From assembly GCA_965230415.1 (NCBI GenBank), contig CBDDKZ010000005.1, forward strand, positions 2,046,001 through 2,110,000: 64,000 nt of DNA. Direction: 5' to 3'. Below the pieces are notes generated by a model that did no database searches, was not told the origin of the DNA, and saw only the letters and a list, made by a program, of their open reading frames with translations. Numbering within the stretch: position 1 is the stretch's first letter; every line of letters starts with the position of its first letter. This DNA comes from CBDDKZ01 sp965230415. GTDB taxonomy: Bacteria; Bacteroidota; Bacteroidia; Cytophagales; JAAEPT01. Below, piece by piece: positions 44,449 through 52,799 of this stretch. The position numbers and the translations under genes are program-made.

Positions 44449-46416
44449 TTAAGCCTCCTGCATTTTGTGAGAGAACTTAAGAATGATGAATTCGGCAGGT
44501 CTTACAACGGCCATTCCAATTTCAACGATCATTCTTCCTTCCAAAATATCAAGGGCAGTCATTGTTTCTCCAAGACCAATATTTACATAAAAAGCACTTT
44601 CTGCTGTTGGTCCGGCCAGTGCGCCAGCTTTCCATTGAAGTGTAAGGAAGTTGGTGATCATAGCTCTTACTTTTGTCCATGTGTTGGCATCATTTGGTTC
44701 AAAAACGAACTGCTCAGTTGCTTTTTTGATAGACTCCTCAGCCATATTAAAAAACCTTCTCACAGGAACATATCGCCATTCATTATCGTTACCAGCCAAT
44801 GTTCTTGATCCCCAAACCAAAGTTCCTTTTCCAACGAATGAACGAATAGCGTTTATAGACTTACCGGCAGTGGTATCTACATTCAAACGATCCTGAATGT
44901 CATTCGTGATTTTGATACTTGGTTTGATCACGTAATTTACAGAAACATTAGCAGGCGCTTTCCATACACCTCTTGAAGCATCTACGCGCGCATAGACACC
45001 TGCCATTGTTGAAGAAGGTGGCAGCTGTAACGCCATATTTTGAATAGCTGTTTTGATATTGTTATAGGTAACGCTGTCGACATCTTTGATGGCCCCCATC
45101 GTTAATCCGTCTAGTTCACCTGCATCTGAGTCTACTCCCGCAGCATTAGTCAATGCAGTAGTCGCAGCCGGAATTAATGCTTCAATGGCATCGATAAGTG
45201 CGCTGATGTCGTTTGGTGAAGTGAATGCTGTATTTATTGCTGCTGAGGCAGTTTTAACAGGAGTACCCGAGCCTGCAGCTTCAAGAGCATCTATTTGAGT
45301 TTCAATGCTAGCTATTGCCGTAGCAAAGTCAGATCCATCTGTCACCTCATCGTTTAGAGCTGTACCAGCAGCAGTGGCTGCATCTGCTACCGTCGGATTT
45401 TCACTTGACTGATTAGCTGCTACGCTGGTAGCTGTTACAATGGTTAACACATTTTCACTGATCCCGCTTAGCGTATCTACAATTTCCTGAGCTGCTTCAA
45501 TTACATCGTCAACATCATCAAATGCATCTGCGGCAGAAGCTGCCTGAATGGTTGTATTTAGCGCTCCGAAGTCAGTTACCTGTGTAGCGTAAGATGTCTG
45601 AGCAGCTGCGATGGCACTTGCCAAATCACTTGAATCGGCAGCCCAGGTAGGAGCAAGGTCTGAGTTGTGTGTGATAACAAGGCTAGCTTCGTCGTAAGCA
45701 TAGTCCAGAATGGTATTTACATAAGGGAAGTAAACCGCACCATATTTTTTTTCTTCCAGGTTGTTGGAAATTAGCGCTCGTACTCCTGTTGCGTCATTCA
45801 TTTCGACATCTTCATCATCGGTATAAGTATCGATGATAGTGAATCTGTCTTGCAACTTTTGACATTGGGCCAATGCATCGTTATACAGGCTGTAAAAGTC
45901 ATTTGCATTCGACAAGTTAATGGCATCCGGAAAAAGTAATAAAGTAGGCTCATCTTCCTTTTCTAAAGTGTCCAGCCCGTCAGTCAGGTCACCCAGTTGT
46001 ACCGGGTCTACCGAATTGGCGGCCAAAGCGTCCGTGTAGTTACTTACTGAAACTATATAACATGGTCCGCCGCCATTGGCAAAGTACATTTGCATAGCAT
46101 AATACATCAAAAATGGAGACTTTTCGTCTTCTTCCGGGACACTTACTGATATAGATTTCTCACCACCGGTTTCTGTAAGGGTGATTCCTATACCCGTTTC
46201 TTCCTGAGCAAAGCCAAAGTGCTGCTCATACTCCAACATAGAAGTAATTCGGAAAGGTGTCATGATTAAAGTATCGGTAGTGTCTTCCGATTTTTCTTTT
46301 GCTAGTTCGGTATAACCGATGAATGCAGGTATGGCTGTTTCAACCTGCGCAACCGAAGGAGGAAACTTCGATATTTCCTCGATATATACTCCGGGTGTTT
46401 TATAAGTACTTGCCAT
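44449..46416 (-). CDS. Contractile sheath protein with large central insertion (Afp2-4-like)
   Basis: This 655-aa protein starts like phage-type eCIS sheaths (TYKTPGVYIEEISKFPPSV, then IPAFIGYTE). It ends with the conserved sheath core: YARVDASRGVWKAPANVS, I-N-A-I-R-S-F-V-G-K-G-T-L-V-W-G-S-R-T-L, and W-R-Y-V-P-V-R-R. Residues ~258-460 are an Ala/Thr/Asp-rich helical insertion absent from short sheaths. It is the only sheath gene in the locus, whereas Afp has several. Confidence 0.95.
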   Translation of the reverse strand: MASTYKTPGVYIEEISKFPPSVAQVETAIPAFIGYTELAKEKSEDTTDTLIMTPFRITSMLEYEQHFGFAQEETGIGITLTETGGEKSISVSVPEEDEKSPFLMYYAMQMYFANGGGPCYIVSVSNYTDALAANSVDPVQLGDLTDGLDTLEKEDEPTLLLFPDAINLSNANDFYSLYNDALAQCQKLQDRFTIIDTYTDDEDVEMNDATGVRALISNNLEEKKYGAVYFPYVNTILDYAYDEASLVITHNSDLAPTWAADSSDLASAIAAAQTSYATQVTDFGALNTTIQAASAADAFDDVDDVIEAAQEIVDTLSGISENVLTIVTATSVAANQSSENPTVADAATAAGTALNDEVTDGSDFATAIASIETQIDALEAAGSGTPVKTASAAINTAFTSPNDISALIDAIEALIPAATTALTNAAGVDSDAGELDGLTMGAIKDVDSVTYNNIKTAIQNMALQLPPSSTMAGVYARVDASRGVWKAPANVSVNYVIKPSIKITNDIQDRLNVDTTAGKSINAIRSFVGKGTLVWGSRTLAGNDNEWRYVPVRRFFNMAEESIKKATEQFVFEPNDANTWTKVRAMITNFLTLQWKAGALAGPTAESAFYVNIGLGETMTALDILEGRMIVEIGMAVVRPAEFIILKFSHKMQEA

Positions 46417-46438
46417 ATTTATTTGCTGTTTAATTGTA

Positions 46439-47716
46439 TTAAATGTGAATCTCAGAATAATTGGTGTCCTGTTCAGGTTTTAAGTTTTTTAGGGCCGGAA
46501 CAGGTAATTTGGCACTGCTGCTATTAAATTTTTGAAGTCGTACAGCGTAGCGTGTATGTGCTTGGGGCACATTGGTAATGAATTTATGTTTTTCACTGGC
46601 ATCGCCATCCCGAAGAAAAATGCCCAGGTCGGGATCGCTTACAGTTTGCTCTACTGCAAAATGGTACCTCCAAACGCTTGTTTTATTTTTGAATGCCAGT
46701 CGGAATACAGGTTTCGCACTACTTCCGGAAGCCGGATAAACCAATTGATCATCATTGTCAGGATCAAGTAATTGATAGTCTTCAAGGTCTTCCCCTGCGT
46801 CATGGTGGATGTCTATTATACCTAAGCTGGTACTTTGCGCAAAATTATGGTGCAGGTAGAAATACCAACTGTCGGAGAACCCGTCATCGCCACTTATTTC
46901 CAGTTGGTAGTAGCCTTCTTTGATGTTACTCATATCAAGCTGCTCAACAAGCAGGCTTTCATCTTCTGCTACACTGACGTTTTTTGTCAAAACAGTTTCA
47001 TCTTGTACGTCTTTTAATACAAATTCAGCGTTGCTGATGCCGGCATCGCTAAAGTCATAATTTAATATACTGGATTGAAGCGCTGTCAGGTCTTGTTCAT
47101 GAACATAATAAAGGTCGTGGTCCACCACTGTCCAATCTCCGCTATTGAAGCTGCTATTGTCAATTTCTGCAATGTTTTTGTTGGCCTCGTATAACGTTCC
47201 GCTTTCATATACTAGTGTTCCGACATTATAGTCGCGGTCTGTTTCATAGTCTGCAACTGATAGGCTCAATGAGGGGTATGTGCCACCATTTAGTACGGCC
47301 CTTCTATTTGAAAAGTAAAAGATTTTTTCACTTGAAGAATGAGGTGGAATGTTTGTGTAATTAGGAAACAGCGCATCCTTTAGCTTAATGCTGAATTTCA
47401 TGGACAATAAAGAACCAAATGGATAGGCAGGTTCAAAAGAATCAGATGATTCATCATCGGGGTCGATCTTATTAACCTGAACACCTATGAAGAACCCCTT
47501 GTTTGAAGTTACCATTCGCATATGGTGATTTTGCATGATTGTTTTTGTATCCAGAGTGGGCTCGAAAACCAAAAAATCATGCACATTGTAATGCGCATAC
47601 ATCTCCCCTTGTTGGTCTTCGTCGAGGTCGTTGAAGTGCGTGTTTCCCTGGTTGAGGAAATAGTCGTGTGCAATTTCAACTTCAAACAACTTCTTATATA
47701 ATAATTCGAACCCCAT
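46439..47716 (-). CDS. eCIS protein of unknown function between cap and sheath genes
   Basis: This 425-aa protein begins FELLYKKLFEVEIAHDYFL, which I recognise only as recurrent in Bacteroidota eCIS loci. The N-terminal ~150 residues are beta-rich. Around residues 160-195 there is a carbohydrate-binding-like pattern, Y-N-V-G-T-L-V-Y-E-S-G-T-L-Y-E-A-N-K-N, ending in S-G-D-W, as in CBM5/12 modules. The C-terminus is Ig-like (W-Y-F-Y-L-H-H-N-F, then VWRYHFAVEQ). There is no signal peptide. It lies 8 nt after the DUF4255 gene and 22 nt before the sheath gene. A cap-adaptor role is possible, since a Bacteroidota eCIS is known to have such a protein, but this is inference. Confidence 0.75.
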   Translation of the reverse strand: MGFELLYKKLFEVEIAHDYFLNQGNTHFNDLDEDQQGEMYAHYNVHDFLVFEPTLDTKTIMQNHHMRMVTSNKGFFIGVQVNKIDPDDESSDSFEPAYPFGSLLSMKFSIKLKDALFPNYTNIPPHSSSEKIFYFSNRRAVLNGGTYPSLSLSVADYETDRDYNVGTLVYESGTLYEANKNIAEIDNSSFNSGDWTVVDHDLYYVHEQDLTALQSSILNYDFSDAGISNAEFVLKDVQDETVLTKNVSVAEDESLLVEQLDMSNIKEGYYQLEISGDDGFSDSWYFYLHHNFAQSTSLGIIDIHHDAGEDLEDYQLLDPDNDDQLVYPASGSSAKPVFRLAFKNKTSVWRYHFAVEQTVSDPDLGIFLRDGDASEKHKFITNVPQAHTRYAVRLQKFNSSSAKLPVPALKNLKPEQDTNYSEIHI

Positions 47717-47724
47717 TTTAACAA

Positions 47725-48315
47725 CTAGCTCGTTTTCTCCCCTAATTTTATTTCTTCAATTACACGTCCTGTGGCATCAAGCGTATCTCTTTGAAGCGAT
47801 AACAGACGTACTTTGTACATTGCGAATGGCATTTGTTTACCTCCCAAAGAACCCCATAAAAAGTTGATTTGCTCAAAGGTGAGTGTGTACAGTTCAAAGA
47901 TCATTTTTACGTAAGTGAGATCTTCGTCATCGCTGGACTCGTCGCGCGTAGTATTCTTAAGTGTGAAGACATTCTTACCCTGGAAGAAGCTAATTGTCTG
48001 AGAGAGCCTCTGAAGCGATCTTTCATAAGCGTTGGTAACACTGGTGTAATTGGCGCAAAACAGGATATACAGATTCAGGTGAACCGGTGGATTTTTGTAA
48101 AGTACATTTGACTGATCGATCTGGTAATTTTTGATGTTTTTAAGTGTGCTCTCTTCTTCAATGTTTACCAGGCACATCACCAGTTTATCGGTTAACTCAT
48201 CAAGATCCGGTGAGTCGTGAAAAGCAATATTCCCCAGTACGACCTCTGGCCCTGATACCGGAGGAATATATTGATTTAACTCATCAAGTACTAGTTTCAA
48301 TGCTTTGTCGATCAT
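47725..48315 (-). CDS. DUF4255 tail-terminator/cap protein (Afp16-like)
   Basis: This 196-aa protein is of the DUF4255/Pvc16 N-terminal family. It shows A-L-K-L-V-L-D-E-L-N-Q-Y, VVLGNIAFHD, VMCLVNIEEESTLKN, P-P-V-H-L-N-L-Y-I-L-F, then LQRLSQTISFFQGKNVFT and F-E-L-Y-T-L-T-F-E-Q-I-N-F-L-W-G-S-L-G-G-K. In Afp/PVC it closes the distal end of the tube-sheath and limits length. It is the first gene of the minus operon, preceded by a 176-bp region with a dyad element. Confidence 0.95.
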   Translation of the reverse strand: MIDKALKLVLDELNQYIPPVSGPEVVLGNIAFHDSPDLDELTDKLVMCLVNIEEESTLKNIKNYQIDQSNVLYKNPPVHLNLYILFCANYTSVTNAYERSLQRLSQTISFFQGKNVFTLKNTTRDESSDDEDLTYVKMIFELYTLTFEQINFLWGSLGGKQMPFAMYKVRLLSLQRDTLDATGRVIEEIKLGEKTS

Positions 48316-48416
48316 TGGTAGAGTTGGTAAAAGTAATTATGTGAATGTAGTAGTTAGCTCCAGAAAAGTTATGGAAGTTTCTGTATAGAATTTGAATTTG
48401 TAGCTTATAAACTGAT

Positions 48417-48437
48417 TGATTAATTATCAATTAATCA
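48417..48437. promoter_or_regulatory. 21-bp dyad upstream of the eCIS structural operon
   Basis: TGATTAATT-ATC-AATTAATCA is an inverted repeat with perfect 9-bp arms. It is about 100 bp upstream of the DUF4255 start and downstream of the stop of the 48492 gene. The absence of a following T-run argues against a terminator, so an operator or activator site for the operon is more likely. No convincing TAnnTTTG -7 element was found nearby (only TAACTTTT closer to the start). Confidence 0.4.
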
Positions 48438-48491
48438 GAGGTTTACGTGTTAATCGGAGAAGTGAAATTGAACTATCCGTTTTTACACATT

Positions 48492-49922
48492 TCAATTGAA
48501 TTGATAATGACGCTCTGTTCTCAAAAAGGTCTTTCTTTCTTTTTTAAGAGTGGCTTTACTTACAAACCATTGAGCAATGTCAATGACTTCCAAACCTTGA
48601 GGAATCCATCTTAACTCATTATGATCGCAATGCAGGTTTGTGAGTTTGGTTTCTTCCAGCTTTAAGGCTTTTTGATAATTATAGTCCTCACGTCTAAGCG
48701 TACGTAGAACGTCATACAAAGCGTACCATCGTTGGTTTTGTTCCCGATTGACACTGAATAGCTTTTTCCTAAAAGTGTCGAAACGGAATTCAAACCAATC
48801 GTAATCTTTTAGTTCAAGAATATTGATAAGTTCGAGCCATTTTAAGGCTATGGAAAGTTGTGCATTTTTGCTCTTGAAAGTTTCAGCTTTGTGTATATAC
48901 TTTGTGACTTCTTTGTTTTCCTCTAATCGGAAGTGAAGTGCGGCCTGGAATAGGTAAGTTAAAGGATTACATGATGAATATTCCAATAATTTTTTGCAGA
49001 TGATTTGTGCGCGCTGATAGTTGTTTAAATTAAAATGCACATAAAAACAAGTTTGAAGCACTTCCTGGTAGTAAGGTGATTCTACAAGCAGGTCTGTGTT
49101 GATTTCGTTTAATTGATCCAGTGAAGAATTAAAGGCTCCACGGTGCAATTGAATTTTCACTTTTTTCAAATTGAGTAAAAGAAGTTCATCATTTGTACAT
49201 ATCAACTCCTTCTGGCGACATTTGGCACTTAATTCACTAGCGAGACTCCATGCCTGGTCCATTTTATGTTGCTGGTAGGAAGTCTCCACCTTCTTTAATT
49301 CATTCCAAAACAAGGTGCGTTTGAGGCATCCATGATTGTCGTTAAATGCTCCTCCCTCAGAAAATTTTGCGCTAGAACTTTGATCACGAGCTTCAATAAA
49401 GAATTTGTATTTTTCCAGTGATTGATTGAGGAGCTCATAATAGGCATGATCTGTTATGAGAAGTTCGCTGAGCTCATAACTGTACAATTGATCATATGCA
49501 TTGATTAACATATTTGGTAGTTCGTATTTTTCAGCAATTTCTGCCGCCCTTTTTGCAAGAGCTATACTTTCTTCATGAACACCTCTTGCTTTAAGAATTT
49601 TACTTTGAAGCAGTAGTTTTTGACAAGTTAATTCCTGAATCTCATCATTGCTTACGGTTGTATTCTCTAATGGCAATACCATCATCAAGTCCAGAATATC
49701 TTCGCGAAGCTTCTTCTTGAGATGGCTAAAAGCCGAGTCCGGTTTCTTCTTATATATATGACTTGCAGCAGCTTCATTATCTATCGATTTTGATTTGGAA
49801 ACGAAATCATAAAGTTTAATACGTTTGCTGGTGTTATTAGCTAGCTTCGTTTTTAAATATGTTTTTACATATTGTACTTCATTGGATTTTAGAGATAAAA
49901 TGATGTTGGACAACTTTTTCAT
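48492..49922 (-). CDS. Helical-repeat hypothetical protein upstream of the eCIS operon
   Basis: This 476-aa protein is almost entirely helical with TPR-like stretches (L-L-Q-S-K-I-L-K-A-R-G, followed by AIALAKRAAEIAEKY-like residues; NYQRAQIICKKLLEY). It has no signal peptide and no enzymatic motif. The N-terminus (S-N-I-I-L-S-L-K-S-N-E-V-Q-Y-V-K-T-Y-L) resembles that of Bacteroidota TPR proteins of unknown role. It is on the same strand as the eCIS operon, 176 bp upstream of it. Whether it belongs to the system is uncertain. Confidence 0.7.
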   Translation of the reverse strand: MKKLSNIILSLKSNEVQYVKTYLKTKLANNTSKRIKLYDFVSKSKSIDNEAAASHIYKKKPDSAFSHLKKKLREDILDLMMVLPLENTTVSNDEIQELTCQKLLLQSKILKARGVHEESIALAKRAAEIAEKYELPNMLINAYDQLYSYELSELLITDHAYYELLNQSLEKYKFFIEARDQSSSAKFSEGGAFNDNHGCLKRTLFWNELKKVETSYQQHKMDQAWSLASELSAKCRQKELICTNDELLLLNLKKVKIQLHRGAFNSSLDQLNEINTDLLVESPYYQEVLQTCFYVHFNLNNYQRAQIICKKLLEYSSCNPLTYLFQAALHFRLEENKEVTKYIHKAETFKSKNAQLSIALKWLELINILELKDYDWFEFRFDTFRKKLFSVNREQNQRWYALYDVLRTLRREDYNYQKALKLEETKLTNLHCDHNELRWIPQGLEVIDIAQWFVSKATLKKERKTFLRTERHYQFN

Positions 49923-50493
49923 TGGCTACAAAAATTTGTTTTTTGGAATAAAAAAATGGAAGGCTGTTAACTGGTAATCTGCTGCCTTGAAAATTGCACC
50001 TTAGCAATAGTTGGCATGAATATAGACCGCAAGTCTTAATTGTAGAAAAAAGAAATGTTAATACTTTATTCAATTTTACTTTTGACATAGCAGCAAAGTG
50101 TTAGTTCTTCCTTTTATTTCAATCAGATAAGAGAATAAGAGCCTATTTCTAAATTCAGAAATAGCAAGCAGAATGACTTTTGATGATTACAATTCCGTAT
50201 TATTAAACCGATTGTGAAACGATTTACTGACAGTCGAAAAGCTAGTCATTCAACTCGTTTTGAAAGTAGGAATTGTGAAGGCTGTAGTCAAATTAATGTT
50301 ACGAATGGGCTTATAGATGGGATGAACGCTTGAATGAAGTGTAGGAGGTTTTCAGGAACTATAACAAGGCAAAAAATAGAGCGGAGTTGGGTTAAAACCT
50401 AGAAAAAAGTTTAAACAAGAAAGGTATAAATACTTGATTATTGATTAAATTTTTGAAAAAAATGCGAGTTATTATGACATAATTTTGCAGTTG
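49923..50493. other. Intergenic region with a small hairpin, otherwise nothing recognised
   Basis: The 571 bp between two minus-strand genes contain a perfect 8-bp inverted repeat (CTATTTCT at 50143-50150, AGAAATAG at 50157-50164, loop of six). A TAATTTTG match to the Bacteroidota -7 box lies at 50480-50487 on the plus strand, pointing into the 3' end of the CotH gene's antisense strand. Frames in 50170-50400 are broken by many stops. I see no RNA gene or mobile element. Confidence 0.4.
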
Positions 50494-51969
50494 TTAAAGC
50501 TTATTAAAATACTCATCCAAAAAAATTAAGCGGTCATGAATCCAGTTGTTAAGGTATTCCTGCTCTACTAACAAGTTAACATTAGTACCCCATATGCGAT
50601 TTTCAGTGGCTTCTATATCGTAATCAATAATTTCTTTGATGCTTTCATCAAAACGCGCTTGAAGGATCGTTTCATTAAATTGCTCAGATCGAAGTGAAAA
50701 CCACCTATCTATTAATCGTTGCTTAAATCCGTTAGGGTCGAGTGCAATAAGTCGGTCGAACAAATTATTTGAAATATGTACTTCTGCACTTTGAGGAACA
50801 GATCGGTGGTTTCTACCCCAGGTGGCATCTAGGTCCCACACCAGAATTTCAAATTTTGAGGATGAGTTTGCCTTAAAGAAGAACCAGTTTTTACCTACAT
50901 TATCAAAACCATAACATAAGCTCATAAACAAATAATAGTCGATGACATTGCTAATGTCTATATGGTTTTCAATTTCATTGATAAATGTTTGGTTATCTGA
51001 CTGGGCAACCAGCTTAGAGAATTCATAAAATTCATCCCAGTAGATACGTTCTTTGGGATCGGGATAATCTTGTTCCCAACCTTCTTCCCATATGGCGCTT
51101 TTAGGTTTATTTTCCGGTAGCGCTCTAAATTTGGTGTAATCGCTATTATCTACACCGACGTATAAACAAGTGCTGTTTGTAAACTGCAATAATTCCTCGG
51201 TATAGTTTTCCGAGAATCGATAAAGCCCCAAGGAATTGTTGTTTAGAAATACTTCCACATAGCGGGACTTAATACTGGTGTTGGGCAGACTATTCCAGAT
51301 TTCGAATGAAGTGGTATTTCTTACTTTCGATAAGTCTGCAAACATGGCATCCATGCTCCATTTGCTGTTAGGGGCCATATCAAAAAAAGACATCATGGTC
51401 TCATCATCCATGTCTCTGCTATTTAGAGGTTTAAACCCGTATGACTTTTTATCATATCTGGCAGAAGACCGCCCTCTTATTTCAATGCCGATATAAGATT
51501 CCGCAGACTGTTCTGCTGTGGCCGGATAATTGACAATAATGCGTGCTAAATTTTTCGGTTCGTTTTTGATCTCATCGGAGGAAATGAGCTGGACCAGAGG
51601 GATTTTAGTGAATACCAGGTTTACATGTCGATTTTTACCTATGGTTTTGAATTCGATATCGTAGGGGGTGTTTAATAAGACGTCTCCGAAGCTGTTAATA
51701 CTATTATTCTTCAGTGGCTCACCATTAAATTGCACTTCAGAGTAATCCTGGAATACCGTAAAAGGGGAAAAATCGCTTAACTCGTCGGCGTCGAGTGAAT
51801 ATTTGAGCGTATTTGTTGCCGCGTCGTAGAAACAATGCTTTCCGTTTAGCTTCAAGATAAGTGCGAGTTCATATTCTTCGGTAACTTCTCTCTCAAAAAG
51901 AACCTCCCTTTTGGTGCATGAGTTTACCAAGAGGCTTACAAATAGCAATATGAATAACCTATTTTTCAT
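50494..51969 (-). CDS. CotH-family lipoprotein
   Basis: This 491-aa protein has a lipoprotein signal (MKNRLFILLFVSLLVNSC, lipobox L-V-N-S-C). The CotH kinase-like domain spans ~150-440. It has a SAR-Y-D-K-K-S-Y-G-F-K strand, N-T-T-S-F-E-I-W, Y-V-E-V-F-L-N-N-N-S-L-G-L-Y-R-F-S-E, and the metal-binding WDLDATWGRNH (D-x-D). CotH proteins are atypical kinases that phosphorylate spore-coat proteins in Bacillus; in Bacteroidota they are surface lipoproteins of unknown target. Its start overlaps the DUF2490 gene by 11 nt. Confidence 0.88.
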   Translation of the reverse strand: MKNRLFILLFVSLLVNSCTKREVLFEREVTEEYELALILKLNGKHCFYDAATNTLKYSLDADELSDFSPFTVFQDYSEVQFNGEPLKNNSINSFGDVLLNTPYDIEFKTIGKNRHVNLVFTKIPLVQLISSDEIKNEPKNLARIIVNYPATAEQSAESYIGIEIRGRSSARYDKKSYGFKPLNSRDMDDETMMSFFDMAPNSKWSMDAMFADLSKVRNTTSFEIWNSLPNTSIKSRYVEVFLNNNSLGLYRFSENYTEELLQFTNSTCLYVGVDNSDYTKFRALPENKPKSAIWEEGWEQDYPDPKERIYWDEFYEFSKLVAQSDNQTFINEIENHIDISNVIDYYLFMSLCYGFDNVGKNWFFFKANSSSKFEILVWDLDATWGRNHRSVPQSAEVHISNNLFDRLIALDPNGFKQRLIDRWFSLRSEQFNETILQARFDESIKEIIDYDIEATENRIWGTNVNLLVEQEYLNNWIHDRLIFLDEYFNKL

Positions 51970-52681
51970 TTTTTAACTTAAACGTATAATAAACTCTACC
52001 AAAGAAGTGGTTTAAAGGGTATTCTGAATTTAATTCTCTTTCGTAACCGAACGATAAATCAAAATTGCCAAGTTTGGTTTCTACTTCGTTTCCTGCCAAT
52101 AAGCGAATTTTATTAAAATGGGGTCTTTTATAGGTGACTATCTCTCTGAACAATTCAGCAGATGTGTATGCCGTGTTTTGTTTGTTAATGGTATAAATCA
52201 GCGCTATTTTATTTCTTAAATTTGATTTTATTCCTTCGGGTACCAATTCAAAGGCATTTCTGTAAGCAGACTGGAACCGGAGCCTGTACTTGATTTTCAG
52301 TTTGTCACTTAATTTTTCCTTAAATCGAAAGTCCAGGTTATACCTGAAATCCCTGGAAATGGTCTTATCTTTTTGTTTATTAAAAAAATACCTGGCGTTG
52401 GCCCCAAGCTTGAAACGTTTATCAATTTTGTAACTGATACCGATTTCAGTAATGTACTTGTCCAATTCCCTGAAGCTTTCAAAAAGTCGCAGATCCTGTG
52501 ATACAGCAAGCGTATAGTTCTTTTTAAATTTGTATTGAAAAGTGGCACCCATCCATATGCCTGCATCGCGGGTTTTTTTAATTTCCTGAGCAGATGAAAA
52601 ATGATAAGAAAGCATGAAGATTACTGGTAACAATAACGCTTTTATAAAACATTTTAATGGTGTTAATCGCATTCGTTGCAT
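51959..52681 (-). CDS. DUF2490-family outer-membrane protein
   Basis: ATG 52681 gives 240 aa (ATG 52672 is an alternative, and a longer frame to 52756 adds an implausible leader). A signal peptide (CFIKALLLPVIFMLSYHFSSAQ) precedes a beta-barrel-like chain: DAGIWMGATFQYKF, LAVSQDLRLFESF, Y-R-L-R-F-Q-S-A-Y-R-N-A-F, L-L-A-G-N-E-V. This matches DUF2490 proteins, presumed outer-membrane beta-barrels. It is co-transcribed with the CotH gene (11-nt overlap). Function unknown. Confidence 0.8.
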   Translation of the reverse strand: MQRMRLTPLKCFIKALLLPVIFMLSYHFSSAQEIKKTRDAGIWMGATFQYKFKKNYTLAVSQDLRLFESFRELDKYITEIGISYKIDKRFKLGANARYFFNKQKDKTISRDFRYNLDFRFKEKLSDKLKIKYRLRFQSAYRNAFELVPEGIKSNLRNKIALIYTINKQNTAYTSAELFREIVTYKRPHFNKIRLLAGNEVETKLGNFDLSFGYERELNSEYPLNHFFGRVYYTFKLKNEK

Positions 52682-52799
52682 TTTATTTCGGGTATGATAC
52701 GCTTTAAAAGCTTTCCTTGATACGAGTAAAAGTGCAAAAATAACAAAAACTACCAAATTATGTTAACACAATATTTCCTGAATAGAAAGTTTACCTTTA

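Noticed and set aside
19534..48315. Prophage or type VI secretion system
   Set aside because: No capsid, portal, terminase, integrase or lysis genes, and no TssJ/L/M or ClpV. A DUF4255 cap, DUF4157 proteins and an Afp15-like ATPase fit eCIS.
49879..50088. 69-codon minus-strand frame overlapping the start of the helical-repeat gene
   Set aside because: It overlaps the real gene start in another frame and lacks any recognisable features.
50452..50487. Plus-strand promoter (TTTG ... TAATTTTG)
   Set aside because: The -7 match is good, but the spacing (24 nt) is long and no plus-strand gene follows. It would drive antisense RNA into the CotH gene; kept only as a note.
52682..52756. Longer N-terminus for the DUF2490 protein
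   Set aside because: It would place a hydrophobic leader and a basic stretch before a normal signal peptide; the internal ATG at 52681 or 52672 gives a standard exported protein.
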